A DNA stretch of 38,811 nt from Akkermansiaceae bacterium (GCA_024233085.1 JACKQC010000031.1:1-38811), one strand, 5' to 3'; shown: positions 1 to 8,970, counted from the first letter of the stretch. Notes: generated from the letters alone by a model not told the origin. Numbers and translations: made by a program.

Positions 1-528
1 GCCCTGACGCCCGTGTTGGCGAACATGGCCGTGGCCTTCGACACGACGCTGCTGGCGCTGGTGTTCAGCATTTTGCTGAGCTTTCCGGCCAGCGGCTTGC
101 AGAACACGGAGGAGGACCTCGTCACCGACGTCGACGAGTACTGCATCGACAACCTGCTCAAGCGCCTCAACGACGGCGGCGGCGCGTCGAATTTCAGCAG
201 CGAGGCCGGCCTGCTCAAGGCCATCGGCGACGCCATCGCCTCGAACCAGAAGGATTTCCTCGGCGAATTCGAGAGCGTGCAGCGAAAGATGTCCGACAAC
301 CTCGACGGGCAGACGCGGAACTACGAGAAGGTCGCCGGCCTCATCGACAAGCAGTTGGACGCCATCGATTTCCGCACCGAGAAATTCGAGAGGCGCCTCG
401 ATGTGGACATGCACAAGTCCATGGACAAACTGGTCGAGGGCGTCCGGAACCTCAACGACGTGCTCAAGCAACTCGACGGCAAGCAGGTCGTCATCCAGAA
501 GAAGGGGTGGTTCTTCGGGCGCGGTTGA
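1..528 (+). CDS. MotA/TolQ/ExbB proton-channel family protein, 5' end cut by window
   Basis: The reading frame is open from base 1, so the N-terminus and first membrane segments lie outside the window. The visible start (NMAVAFDTTLLALVFSILLS) matches the last transmembrane helix of MotA/TolQ/ExbB channel subunits, where a small-residue/Thr-rich stretch lines the ion path. About 140 mostly charged, helical residues follow and should be cytoplasmic. They end in a lysine-rich tail (VIQKKGWFFGRG). Classical ExbB has a much shorter tail, so this resembles long-tailed MotA-like subunits. The next two genes encode single-span proteins of the kind that pair with ExbB/MotA, and all three run in the same direction. 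The proposed role is as channel-forming stator of an ion-driven inner-membrane complex. The family call is firm; the task driven by the motor is not visible. Confidence 0.8.
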   Translation, partial: ALTPVLANMAVAFDTTLLALVFSILLSFPASGLQNTEEDLVTDVDEYCIDNLLKRLNDGGGASNFSSEAGLLKAIGDAIASNQKDFLGEFESVQRKMSDNLDGQTRNYEKVAGLIDKQLDAIDFRTEKFERRLDVDMHKSMDKLVEGVRNLNDVLKQLDGKQVVIQKKGWFFGRG

Positions 529-584
529 GCTAGGCTTCCGCCCGGACACTCCTCCCACGACGACGGCGAAAGGCGCGATTACCC

Positions 585-1418
585 ATGGCCAAGCGGAAAA
601 AAGACTCGGGGACCTCGGTCAACCTGTTCCCATTTCTCAGTATTCTGGTGTGTATCATCGGGTGCCTGACGCTGATCATCGTCGTGCTCAACCTGATGTC
701 CATGTCGAAGGCCGAGGGCCGCGAACCCAAGGAGGTCGAGCGCGCCCGCGAGTATGTCGAGATGAAGAAAAAGCAGGACGAGGACCAGAAAAAATACGAC
801 GACCTCCGGCAGCTCATCGAGAACCTGATCCAGCAGAACAAGGACACCCTCACCCAGATGCAGAAACTCGAGCTGCTCAAGAACATGCTCGAGAACCAGG
901 AGGAGATCGACGCCAGCCGCGAGGAGCTGATCGCCAAGTTCAACCTCCTGCAAAACACGAACAAGAAACTCGACGAGGACCACAATCAGATGGTCGTCCA
1001 GATCGAGGAGATGAAAAAGGAGATCGCGAAACGCAAGCTCCCTCCCGATCCCTCGAGGATGCGCGTCATTCCCAGCGGTTCCGGAACGAACATCGAGCCC
1101 TATTTCGTCGAGATCGCCGACAAGACCGTCCTCATTCACCAGAGCCTCACGGAACCGCCGGTCGAAATTCCCTCCGCTTCGGTGAATCAGGACGAGAATT
1201 TCGTGAAACTCCTCGACGCCATCGCCGCGAAGCCCTATCGCCGGCTGATTTTCCTGGTGCGCGGCAATCCCGAGGCCGTCGCCAATCTTGGCCGCGCCAA
1301 CGCCGTGGTCGGCGCCTACAACCAGACCCGCGGCTCCGAGATCATCGCCGGCCGCCTGCCCCTGCCCGGGGACGGCAAGGTGGACCTCAGCATGTTCGCC
1401 CAATACCTCAAACCCTGA
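585..1418 (+). CDS. single-span coiled-coil protein, ExbD/MotB-like partner lacking the usual Asp
   Basis: 277 residues, unnamed. A short basic N-terminus (MAKRKK) leads into one membrane helix at about residues 13-38. Next comes a long charged coiled coil at about 55-165 and a globular C-terminal part at about 175-277. The start of the helix, NLFPFLSILVCIIG, lines up with the ExbD pattern N-x-x-P-L-I-D, but the proton-binding Asp position is Ser19. Position behind an ExbB-like gene supports a role in the same membrane complex, with the coiled coil and C-terminal domain in the periplasm. It lies 56 bases after the channel gene and 49 before the next gene. The ATG at 585 was chosen because it places the basic residues just before the helix. 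The alternative is a structural linker without ion-coupling activity. Confidence 0.6.
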   Translation: MAKRKKDSGTSVNLFPFLSILVCIIGCLTLIIVVLNLMSMSKAEGREPKEVERAREYVEMKKKQDEDQKKYDDLRQLIENLIQQNKDTLTQMQKLELLKNMLENQEEIDASREELIAKFNLLQNTNKKLDEDHNQMVVQIEEMKKEIAKRKLPPDPSRMRVIPSGSGTNIEPYFVEIADKTVLIHQSLTEPPVEIPSASVNQDENFVKLLDAIAAKPYRRLIFLVRGNPEAVANLGRANAVVGAYNQTRGSEIIAGRLPLPGDGKVDLSMFAQYLKP

Positions 1419-1467
1419 CCCGGCCGCGCCCGCGCCTTTCAATCCCTCCGAGCCCCGAGATTCCCCC

Positions 1468-3171
1468 ATGGCCCGCGCCCGCAAAGCCGAAGAAGAACGC
1501 AGCATGGACTCGCTGATGGACGCGATGACGAATGTCGTCGGCATCCTGTTGCTCATCCTCATCGTCAGCAGCCTCGGCATTTCCGCCGCCGTCAAGAAGG
1601 TCATCGACAGTCTGCCCCAGGTCACCGAGGAGGAATACGAGCGGATGAAGGTCAGTCGGGAAAACATGCTGGAAAACCTGCAGAAGCTCCGGCAGACCCA
1701 GACCGACACCGAAAAGAACCAGAAAACCGAGGAGGAAGCCAAACAGCTCGCCCTCGAGCTGGAGGAATTCGAAAAAAACAACAAGGACCTCACCGACAAG
1801 ACCTCCGACATCGAGGAATGGCGGCGGCGGGTCACCGACCAGGAAACGAAGAAAACGGAAAAAGACGAGAAGGTCAAAGTCGCCGCGGCCGAGCTGGCCA
1901 ATCTCCGCGCCATCCTCGACCAGACCCCGGAGCGCGAGGTCAAGGATGCCACCCTCGTCAAGATGCCCAATCCCCGCCTCGCTCCCCAGGAGGCCCGCGC
2001 CTTTTACGCCGTCTGCAAGAACCAGAAACTCTATTTCGTCGGCGATCCCTACGACCACGTCTTCAGCGTGGCCAAGGCGATCGAGGACAATTTCACCAAG
2101 CTCGCCTTCACCGGCGAGGGGATCGGCTCCTTCACCTATCCCATCGTCGGCACCAAGCAGAACGACGCCCGCACCGGCTATCTCCCCCTCGACGAGACCG
2201 TTCGCCGCACCAGCCGGATGGACAAGGACTACGCCGCGTGGGAGGCCGTGAAGATCGTGGAGTTTTCCCGCGCCGGCGCCGAGCCGAACTACACCTACAC
2301 CGTCAATCCGGAAAAGGGGATGCTGACGCGCCTGTTCGGAAACGTCGATCGCCGCGAATTCCAGGTGCACAAGTTCCGCCTCGACGAGGGCAAGGTGAAA
2401 GCCTTCTTCGGCGACGGAAAACTGGGGCCGAAGGACTTCAAGTATTTCGTCGTCCGCAACGGCACCACCGACCGGCTGAAGCTCAGCCTCGGCTTCAAGG
2501 AGGAGGGCGGCCTGAGCATCGAGCAGTTCAAAGCGCGCAACTCGCCCTTCGAGCAGGCGCTCAAGACCGCCCAGGTCTCCCGCGGATCGCTGGTCTATTT
2601 CTATGTCGCGCCGGACAGCTTCAACGTTTACCTCGCCGCCCGCGAAATGAGCGAGACCCTCGCCATCCTCGCCGGCTGGACGACCTTCACCGGCGACGTG
2701 CTGGAACTCAAGGCCATGTCCCTGCGCGAAACCATCAGCCTGAATGTCGGCGGCCTGCCCGCCGCCGAATACCGCAAGATCGCCGACACGGCCGGCCAGG
2801 CGCTCGCCGCCAAGCTCAAGGACGAGGTGGAAAACTTCGACGCCAAGGTCGCCGCCGCCGTTCCCAAGGAAATGACCGATCCCGCCGAGAAGGCGAAATT
2901 CATCGCCGCCCTCACCGCCGAGCGAAAGGACTGGATCTACCGGAACCTCCAGCCCTGGGTGCGCGCCATCTACGAAAGCGCCTTCGCCGTGGCCGAGGTC
3001 AATGGCGACAAACAGGTCCGGATCGACGTGCATCCGCCCGAGATACCCTTCACCCGGTTGTTCACCGGCTCGCCGCCGCCCTCCGCGCCGAAACCGCCGC
3101 CGGATCCCAACGCCCCGAAGCCGAAGCCGCGCCCGGCGGCGCCTCCCGGCACCCGCCTGATCCTCGACTGA
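1468..3171 (+). CDS. large single-span coiled-coil protein, ExbD/MotB-like, proton-site Asp retained
   Basis: 567 residues, unnamed. The start is set at the ATG at 1468, which gives a short charged leader and then one membrane helix at about residues 20-42. The run MDSLMDAMTNVVGILLLILI resembles the D-x-M-T-A segment of MotB, and Asp18 sits where MotB/ExbD carry the proton-binding Asp. A coiled coil follows (about 50-150), then a large mixed alpha/beta periplasmic region (about 160-530). The tail is rich in Pro and Lys (about 540-562). A segment near residue 380 (SLVYFYVAPDSFNVYLAA) recalls the C-terminal domain of the preceding protein, so the two may be distant paralogues. No OmpA-type peptidoglycan-binding motif was recognised. 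It is the third gene of a presumed ExbB-type complex. Confidence 0.6.
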   Translation: MARARKAEEERSMDSLMDAMTNVVGILLLILIVSSLGISAAVKKVIDSLPQVTEEEYERMKVSRENMLENLQKLRQTQTDTEKNQKTEEEAKQLALELEEFEKNNKDLTDKTSDIEEWRRRVTDQETKKTEKDEKVKVAAAELANLRAILDQTPEREVKDATLVKMPNPRLAPQEARAFYAVCKNQKLYFVGDPYDHVFSVAKAIEDNFTKLAFTGEGIGSFTYPIVGTKQNDARTGYLPLDETVRRTSRMDKDYAAWEAVKIVEFSRAGAEPNYTYTVNPEKGMLTRLFGNVDRREFQVHKFRLDEGKVKAFFGDGKLGPKDFKYFVVRNGTTDRLKLSLGFKEEGGLSIEQFKARNSPFEQALKTAQVSRGSLVYFYVAPDSFNVYLAAREMSETLAILAGWTTFTGDVLELKAMSLRETISLNVGGLPAAEYRKIADTAGQALAAKLKDEVENFDAKVAAAVPKEMTDPAEKAKFIAALTAERKDWIYRNLQPWVRAIYESAFAVAEVNGDKQVRIDVHPPEIPFTRLFTGSPPPSAPKPPPDPNAPKPKPRPAAPPGTRLILD

Positions 3172-3190
3172 ATGCCGGGGCCGGTCCTTT

Positions 3191-3256
3191 CGACCAAACC
3201 CTGTTGACTCCCCCGATGAACCCTGTTGGGTCGCGCACCCTACCCTGTTTGCTTGG
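3191..3256. repeat. dispersed palindromic repeat, copy 1 (rearranged)
   Basis: This stretch contains three same-direction copies of the half-site core (A)ACCCTGTT, at about 3197, 3219 and 3242. The same core forms the right arm of the palindromes near 13.4, 19.8 and 25.2 kb. Here the left arm is not inverted, so no long hairpin forms. The start codon and first dozen codons of the FG-GAP protein lie inside the element. Confidence 0.65.
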
Positions 3257-4400
3257 CGCCTTTTCGATCCTCGCGAACGCCGGAGCGGGGCCGGCATTCG
3301 ACGCCCAAACCCTCGACGCCGAAGTCGAGATCGGATACGGCGTCGCCGTCGCGGATGTCGACGGCGACGGTCTCGCGGACGTCCTGCTCGCCGACCGAGC
3401 CCGTTTTTCCTGGTACCGGAATCCGGACTGGAGCCGGCACGACCTGGCGAAAAACCTCACCCTCCGCGACAACGTGTGCCTCGCGGCGGCGGACATTGAC
3501 GGCGACGGCAAGGCGGAGATCGCCGTCGGTGGCCAATGGAATCCCGGCGAGACGACGGACCGGGCACGGTCCGGCTCCGTGCATTTCCTCGTCCGGCCGG
3601 CGGATCCCCGGGCGCTCTGGACGCCGGTGCCTTTGTTTCACGACCCGACCGTGCATCGGATGCGCTGGGTCAGGACGCGGGCGGGCGATTTCCGGCTGAT
3701 CGTGCTGCCCCTGCACGGCATCGGCAACGTGGAGGGCGAGGGGACGAACGGGGTGAATCTCCGCGCCTACCTGCCGCCCGGAGCGGAGAGCCGCGCGCGG
3801 CCGGAGGCCTGGTCCGATGTCGTCCTCGACGATTCGCTGCATCGGGCGCACAACTTCGACGACCGCGGCGGCGACCTTCTCGTCGCGGGCGCGGAGGGCA
3901 TTTTGCGGCGGGACGCGATGAACACCGATTCCGACGAGGCCGCGCTGCTGATCACGCCGGAAAACAGCGACCCGCCCACCCGCGGCGCGGGCGAGGCGCG
4001 TTTTGGCGAAGGATTCATCGCGGCCATCGAGCCCATGCACGGGAGCGATCTCGTCGTGTACGAGGAAATCCCGCCCGGCGCGCCGAAGCGGTGGCGGCGG
4101 ACGCGGTTGACCGGGGATCTGGGACAGGGACACGCGCTGGCGACGGGCGATGTGCTGGGGCTCGGGAGCGACCAGGTCGTCGCGGGCTGGCGCGAGCCGG
4201 ACGCGTCGGGCCGGGTCGGCATCGGGCTTTTTTTTCGCGAAAAACCCGGTGAAGCGTGGCGATCGATCCTCATCGCGGACAACACGATGGCCTGCGAGGA
4301 TCTGAAGCTGGCCGACCTCGACGGCGACGGGAGGCTCGACATCGTCGCGTCGGGGCGCGCGACCAAAAACCTCGTCATCTATTGGAATCGAGGGGATTGA
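3216..4400 (+). CDS. secreted FG-GAP/VCBS repeat protein (beta-propeller-like)
   Basis: 394 residues with a Sec-type signal peptide (hydrophobic stretch LPCLLGAFSILANAGA, likely cleavage near residue 22-26). The body carries calcium-loop repeats typical of FG-GAP/VCBS propellers: DVDGDGLAD near 50, DIDGDGKAE near 95 and DLDGDGRLD near 370. Such proteins are exported and form beta-propellers for binding or structure; no catalytic motif was seen. The next gene is another secreted propeller-type protein. The ATG at 3216 is chosen because it gives the signal peptide, but it lies inside a dispersed repeat and has no visible ribosome-binding site. The frame is open far upstream, where it is only the shadow of the previous gene. 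Substrate unknown. Confidence 0.75.
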   Translation: MNPVGSRTLPCLLGAFSILANAGAGPAFDAQTLDAEVEIGYGVAVADVDGDGLADVLLADRARFSWYRNPDWSRHDLAKNLTLRDNVCLAAADIDGDGKAEIAVGGQWNPGETTDRARSGSVHFLVRPADPRALWTPVPLFHDPTVHRMRWVRTRAGDFRLIVLPLHGIGNVEGEGTNGVNLRAYLPPGAESRARPEAWSDVVLDDSLHRAHNFDDRGGDLLVAGAEGILRRDAMNTDSDEAALLITPENSDPPTRGAGEARFGEGFIAAIEPMHGSDLVVYEEIPPGAPKRWRRTRLTGDLGQGHALATGDVLGLGSDQVVAGWREPDASGRVGIGLFFREKPGEAWRSILIADNTMACEDLKLADLDGDGRLDIVASGRATKNLVIYWNRGD

Positions 4401-4518
4401 CGCGGGCCGCAGACGCGGCGCAGCCGGCGCTTGCGCGGAACGGGGGGCGCGTTTAATTGGCGGGTTGGAGACCGGCGGACGCGTTTTCCGTGCTCCTTCC
4501 ATTCCGTCCAAATCCCCG

Positions 4519-5796
4519 ATGAAAACTCCCCTCTCCTTTCCCTCCCGCGCGATGGTGACCTGGCTGTGCTGTCTGGCGGCCGTCGGCGCCGGCACCGCCT
4601 TTTCCCAGGAATGGACGCGTTTTCGCGGCCCGAACGGGCACGGAATCGGCGACGCCAAGGGCATGCCCGCCGAATTCGGCACGCAGGACTACGAATGGAT
4701 CGTCGAATTGCCGGGGACGGGGCATTCTTCGCCCGTGCTGTGGGGCGAGAAACTTTTTCTCACGGTCAACGCGAAGGAGGGCGCGGAGCGCAAGGTGATG
4801 TGTCTGGACTCGACGAACGGCTCGACGCTGTGGGAATGGTCGCAGCCCTTCACGGAGCACGCGAAAAACAAGCTGAACGATTTCGCGTCGTCCACGCCCG
4901 TCGTCGACGAAAAGGCGATCTACCTGACTTGGACATCGGGCGAGGAAACCCAGGCGCTGGCCCTGGATCACAGCGGAAAGGAGCTGTGGCGCACGTCTTG
5001 GAAGGGTTTCACGTCGGATCACGGCAGCGCGGCGTCGCCCATCCTTTCCGAGGGCGTGCTCATCATCCACACGGACGCGAAGGACGAGCGGCACAGTTTC
5101 ATCTACGGGCTGAATCCGGCCGACGGCTCCGAAGTCTGGAGCCGCGAGCGCATCACTCCGCCCGGGAACGACAAGCATCTCACCGCCTACAGCACGCCCG
5201 TCGAGGTGAAATCGGGCGACCGGAACACGGTGGCGCTGTTGAGCACCAACCACGGCTGGCTGGGGCTCGACCCGAAGAACGGGGAGATCGCGTGGAGTTA
5301 TCCCGAGGTTTACGGATTTCGGTCGGTGGGATCGATTCTGGAGTTCGACGGCAACCTGTTCGCGACGCTGGGCTCGGGCGGCGGCGGCAAGCAGAGCGCG
5401 GCGCTGCATCCGAACGGCACCGACAAGCCGGATCTCCTGTATTCGCTCGGCAAGACGGATCTCCTCAGCTACGTGCCCACGCCGCTCTTCCACGACGGGC
5501 TGCTTTTCCTCTGCGGAGACGGCGGGGTGATCGCCTGTCGCGACGCCAAGACCGGCGAAAAATTCTACGAGGAACGCGCCGCGAAGGGGCAGTTTTTCAG
5601 CTCACCGGTGCTGGTCGACGGAAAGATTTACTTCGGCAGCCGCGACGGCCTGATGCTGGTGATCGCCGCCACGCGCGAGTTCAAGGTGCTGGCGGAAAAC
5701 CGGCTCGGCTCGGGCCTCAATGCCACGCCGGCGATCGCCAACGGTCGGATGTTCATCCGCACCGACACGCACCTGATGAGTCTGAAGGGGAAGTGA
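4519..5796 (+). CDS. secreted PQQ-repeat beta-propeller protein
   Basis: 425 residues. The ATG at 4519 gives a signal peptide (helix VTWLCCLAAVGAGTAFS, cleavage near residue 29-30) followed by EWTRFRGPNGHGIGDAKG. That opening is typical of the PQQ-like/BamB-like propellers abundant in Planctomycetes and Verrucomicrobia. Tryptophan-docking-like repeats recur through the protein (DGSEVWSRE, NGEIAWSYP, DGKIYFGSRDG). Many relatives are annotated as PQQ-binding repeat proteins or BamB without biochemical proof, and no dehydrogenase active site is evident. The gene starts about 118 bases after the FG-GAP gene and converges on the kinase gene, with 42 bases between their stops. An in-frame TTG at 4465 would add 18 residues and spoil the signal peptide. 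Likely periplasmic; function unknown. Confidence 0.8.
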   Translation: MKTPLSFPSRAMVTWLCCLAAVGAGTAFSQEWTRFRGPNGHGIGDAKGMPAEFGTQDYEWIVELPGTGHSSPVLWGEKLFLTVNAKEGAERKVMCLDSTNGSTLWEWSQPFTEHAKNKLNDFASSTPVVDEKAIYLTWTSGEETQALALDHSGKELWRTSWKGFTSDHGSAASPILSEGVLIIHTDAKDERHSFIYGLNPADGSEVWSRERITPPGNDKHLTAYSTPVEVKSGDRNTVALLSTNHGWLGLDPKNGEIAWSYPEVYGFRSVGSILEFDGNLFATLGSGGGGKQSAALHPNGTDKPDLLYSLGKTDLLSYVPTPLFHDGLLFLCGDGGVIACRDAKTGEKFYEERAAKGQFFSSPVLVDGKIYFGSRDGLMLVIAATREFKVLAENRLGSGLNATPAIANGRMFIRTDTHLMSLKGK

Positions 5797-5838
5797 GCGA
5801 ACGAGAGCGGCGGCCGCGGCTCGCGGGCCGGACGCGCG

Positions 5839-8391
5839 CTACTTCGTCTTCAGCGTGAGGGCCTCGACATCCATCATGCGGGGCTGGGTGACGCCGCGCG
5901 CGTGGAGGACGACGGTGTAAACCTTGCCGGCCTCCAACGGGATCGAGCCGGAGGGCGACACGGGCATGAAATCCTTGAAGCTCTCCGTCGGCGAGGCTTT
6001 CCCGGAAACGGCCTGGTCGCCCACAAGGATCTCGAATTCGCTGTCTCCCTCCTGGCGGTAGGCTTGCATGACCTCGATCGAATAGGCGCCGGCCGTTTTC
6101 GGTTTGATGTCCCAGGTGAACCAGGCCTCCGGCGAAGTCCAGAGGGTCAAGGCGCCCGTCTCGGGGTTCAGGCGGGCGCCGGCGGGATTTTCGCCGCGGA
6201 TTTGGGCCTTGGCGCCGGTGAGGCGGGTGCCGGACTCGACTTCGGTCGCTTTTTTCAGCGAGGCCTCGATCGTGGTGATGGCGGCCTTGGCGTAGGCGGC
6301 AAGATTCGCGTCCGCCTCGAGTTCCCGGGCGAAGGCCAGCGTCTCGGGCGAGGGATTTTCGCTGATGGCGGTGAAGACGATCCGGAGTTCCTGGTTGCGC
6401 TGCACGTAGGTGAGGGACTTGCGCCAGGTGTCGATTTTTTCGGCGATCGGAATGGCGGCCGGGAGGCTGGCCATGCGGGCGTGGGCGCGTCCGGCGGTGA
6501 TTTTGACGGCGGAATCGTCGGTGGCGCCGAGGACGGACTCGACCAGCGGCAGGGCGTCGCGGTTCGGCCAATTCAGGAGGGCGGCGGTGGCGTCGAGGCG
6601 GTAGGTGCGGTCGTCGTTCTGGTTGTAGATGGCTTTCAGGCGGGTCATGCCCTCCTCGGTGCCGAGGGCCCCGAGGATGCGGAACAGGCTCAGGCGTTCG
6701 GCGCCGCCGGTGGTGGCGATGCGTTTGAGCAGGGGTTCGGTGAGCTGGGGAGTCCGCGGTTGCCGGCGCAGGATGGCGAGCACGATATCCTCGAAGCGGC
6801 CGCGCAGGGCGGGAGAGTGATCGCCCTTCAGGCCGTCGAGCAGCGTGTCGAGGTTCTCCTTTGACGCGACCCGGCGGACGGCGACGAGGATGTCGGTCTT
6901 CTGGTTTTCGGAGGAGACTTTGACGAAGGCGTCCATCATCGCCGGAACGGCGGCGGCGTGGCCGCGTTCCGAGAGCACGGAGCTGAGCCGCCATCGCATG
7001 AACGGAGTGGAGGCGGACTTGAGGGCGCCGAGGATGGCTTCGTCGATGCCGTTTCCCTGGGTGTTTTGCAGCACCTTGAGGGCGCTGTCCTTGAGTTCGG
7101 GCGCCGCGTCCGTGGCGTTCAGGTATTTCAGGGCCAGCTCGATGTCCGCCGTCGAGCCCTGGGGCGCTTCCTGGCCTCCCAGCGCGACGATCCGGGCGCG
7201 GGCGCTGTTTTCCTTCGCGCTTTTCATGCTGACGAGGCCGACCACCAGACCGAGCACGGCGACGACGATGCCGATGACGAGGTAGGTTTTCTTGTGATCG
7301 GGTGGCTGGATTTCACCGGTGGCGTGGTCGTGCGCGTGGCCGACGGGCATGGAGCCGGTCCGCGTGCGCGAAACCGGACCCGATTGGGCGCGGCGAACCG
7401 GAGTCGAACCGGTGCGGGCGGCGGCCGCGGCGCCGGTCACCAATCGCGCGGGAGGGGCCGCGCCCTGCTCCGGCACCACCACGACCTGCACGCCGGTGGT
7501 CGCGCCCGGCAGGCTTTCCTCCACCGGGATCGCCTGGAGGACGGGCTGGGCGTCCGGTGCCTCGGGATTCCGGGGGAAACGCTCGAGCGCCTCGCGGGCG
7601 TCGGCGGGCCGGTTCTCCATCTCGCGATTGATCAGCCACATGACCCACTGGCAGATCGACGGGGAGAGATCGGGCCGCAGTTTTTCCAGCGGCGTCACGC
7701 GGTGCTGCAGGTGGGCGTTCATCACCTGCGGCGCCGTCTCGCCCCGGAAGGGATACTGGCTGGTGAGCGCGTGGTAATACACGCAGCCCATCTGGTAAAG
7801 GTCCGAGCGGGCGTCGAGTTCGGCCCTTTCGAACTGCTCCGGGGCCATGAAATAGATCGAGCCCATCACGGCGTCCTCCTGGTCCATCGTCTGCACCGAG
7901 GGGGATTTGCTGAATTTCGCCAGTCCGAAGTCCAGGATCTTTGTCTGGAACTTGCCGCTCGGCTGCCAGATGACCATCACGTTGGTCGGTTTCAGATCCC
8001 GGTGCAGCACGTTGGACGCCTGCGCCGCGATCAACGCCTCCATCGTCTGCATGACGATCTCGACGAAATCCTCCTGGGTCAGCACTCCGCGCTCGATCGT
8101 TTCGTCGAGCGTCTCGCCCTTCAGCAGTTCCATCACGACGAAGCCGCCTTTCTCGTCCTGGCCGACATCGAAGACCGTCACGATGTTCGGGTGGTTGAGC
8201 GAGGAGAGCGTCTGGGCTTCCGCGATGAGTTTCGTGGCGGCGGCCTGCACCTCCTCCTCCGTGGCGTGCTCGGTCGTGAGCACGCGCTTCATGGCCACCT
8301 CGCGCTGCAGTTGCGTGTCGAACGCCTTGTAAACGGCGCCCAGGCCGCCTTTCCCGATTTCTTCGCGGATTTCGTAGCGTTGGCTGCTCAT
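5839..8391 (-). CDS. transmembrane Ser/Thr protein kinase with periplasmic HEAT-like and sugar-binding-like region
   Basis: 850 residues. The N-terminal Hanks-type kinase domain (about 6-275) looks complete. It has the glycine loop GKGGLGAV (13-20), Lys35, Glu58, HRDLKPTN (130-137, catalytic Asp132), DFG (154-156) and MAPEQ (about 182-186). A low-complexity linker with two TGSxPV motifs (about 326-350) could be autophosphorylated. One membrane helix lies at about 369-389. The rest should be periplasmic: helical repeats resembling HEAT/PBS-lyase repeats (about 400-690), then a beta-rich C-terminal domain (about 710-850) resembling CBM-like jelly rolls. It should phosphorylate cytoplasmic Ser/Thr targets in response to an outside signal. 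No partner phosphatase is nearby. It is transcribed alone or behind the cupin gene, 197 bases upstream. Confidence 0.9.
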   Translation of the reverse strand: MSSQRYEIREEIGKGGLGAVYKAFDTQLQREVAMKRVLTTEHATEEEVQAAATKLIAEAQTLSSLNHPNIVTVFDVGQDEKGGFVVMELLKGETLDETIERGVLTQEDFVEIVMQTMEALIAAQASNVLHRDLKPTNVMVIWQPSGKFQTKILDFGLAKFSKSPSVQTMDQEDAVMGSIYFMAPEQFERAELDARSDLYQMGCVYYHALTSQYPFRGETAPQVMNAHLQHRVTPLEKLRPDLSPSICQWVMWLINREMENRPADAREALERFPRNPEAPDAQPVLQAIPVEESLPGATTGVQVVVVPEQGAAPPARLVTGAAAAARTGSTPVRRAQSGPVSRTRTGSMPVGHAHDHATGEIQPPDHKKTYLVIGIVVAVLGLVVGLVSMKSAKENSARARIVALGGQEAPQGSTADIELALKYLNATDAAPELKDSALKVLQNTQGNGIDEAILGALKSASTPFMRWRLSSVLSERGHAAAVPAMMDAFVKVSSENQKTDILVAVRRVASKENLDTLLDGLKGDHSPALRGRFEDIVLAILRRQPRTPQLTEPLLKRIATTGGAERLSLFRILGALGTEEGMTRLKAIYNQNDDRTYRLDATAALLNWPNRDALPLVESVLGATDDSAVKITAGRAHARMASLPAAIPIAEKIDTWRKSLTYVQRNQELRIVFTAISENPSPETLAFARELEADANLAAYAKAAITTIEASLKKATEVESGTRLTGAKAQIRGENPAGARLNPETGALTLWTSPEAWFTWDIKPKTAGAYSIEVMQAYRQEGDSEFEILVGDQAVSGKASPTESFKDFMPVSPSGSIPLEAGKVYTVVLHARGVTQPRMMDVEALTLKTK

Positions 8392-8588
8392 GAAGTGAGT
8401 CTCTGCGGTTTCCGGTGCTTCCGGCGCCGCCGGCGAGGGAATGGGGAATATAGCCCCTCAAAGCGAAGTTCGCATCCGCCGAACGAGGCCTTGAATTCGA
8501 AGCCCCTATCAAACAAATCCGGCGCAAAAACGCAACCCGAACCGCACGAATCCCTCAAAACTTTTGGCCCGTTGGCGCCGCTGAGATT

Positions 8589-8954
8589 TCAGGCGCCGGC
8601 GGGCTCCGCCGAAAAGTGAATCGCCAGCCACACCGTTTCCTCGTTTTCGGCGGTCCACTCCACCCGGTGCCGGCACCGGGCCGGGAGCACGAGGGTGTCC
8701 CCCGGACCCAGCTCCACCGGCTCTTCCCGTCCCTCGAGGCGAAGTCGCGCCGCGCCCTTCAGCAGCACGACCCATTCGTGCTCGTCCTGGTCATACCAGA
8801 AGCCTTCGGGGGACGACTGCCCGCGCGAAACGATCCGCTCCACCCGGAACGGACCCGCTCCGGAAAACAGCTCCTCGAAGACCTCCGCGCCGTCCTCCTC
8901 CGCCGTCGCCATCGGCGGTGGCGGACCGAGGAGATTGCCGGGGATCGGTTGCAT
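8589..8954 (-). CDS. small cupin-domain protein
   Basis: 121 residues forming one cupin barrel. The first motif region includes DEHEWVVLLKGAARLRLEG. The second, VELGPGDTLVLPARCRHRVEW, has the usual G-D and H spaced for a metal site. Single-domain cupins of this type are often small metal-dependent enzymes or binding proteins, and the sequence does not reveal the substrate. The gene starts 16 bases after the stop of the DUF4838 gene on the same strand, so they are probably co-transcribed. A second ATG 14 codons in (MATAEEDG) is possible, since the proline-rich leader is not part of the cupin fold. Confidence 0.8.
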   Translation of the reverse strand: MQPIPGNLLGPPPPMATAEEDGAEVFEELFSGAGPFRVERIVSRGQSSPEGFWYDQDEHEWVVLLKGAARLRLEGREEPVELGPGDTLVLPARCRHRVEWTAENEETVWLAIHFSAEPAGA

Positions 8955-8970
8955 CGTGGGCGGGGGAGGC

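Noticed and set aside
579..1970. Long minus-strand open frame opposite the coiled-coil genes
   Set aside because: It is the antisense shadow of GC-rich coiled-coil codons. The plus-strand frames have membrane helices, coiled coils and operon context.
1408..3297. 629-codon minus-strand open frame
   Set aside because: Glu/Gly/Leu-rich shadow without domains, fully opposite the well-supported plus-strand gene at 1468-3171.
7385..7420. tRNA-like GGAGTCGAACC string resembling a T-arm complement
   Set aside because: It lies within the kinase linker region and no acceptor, D or anticodon arms can be formed around it.
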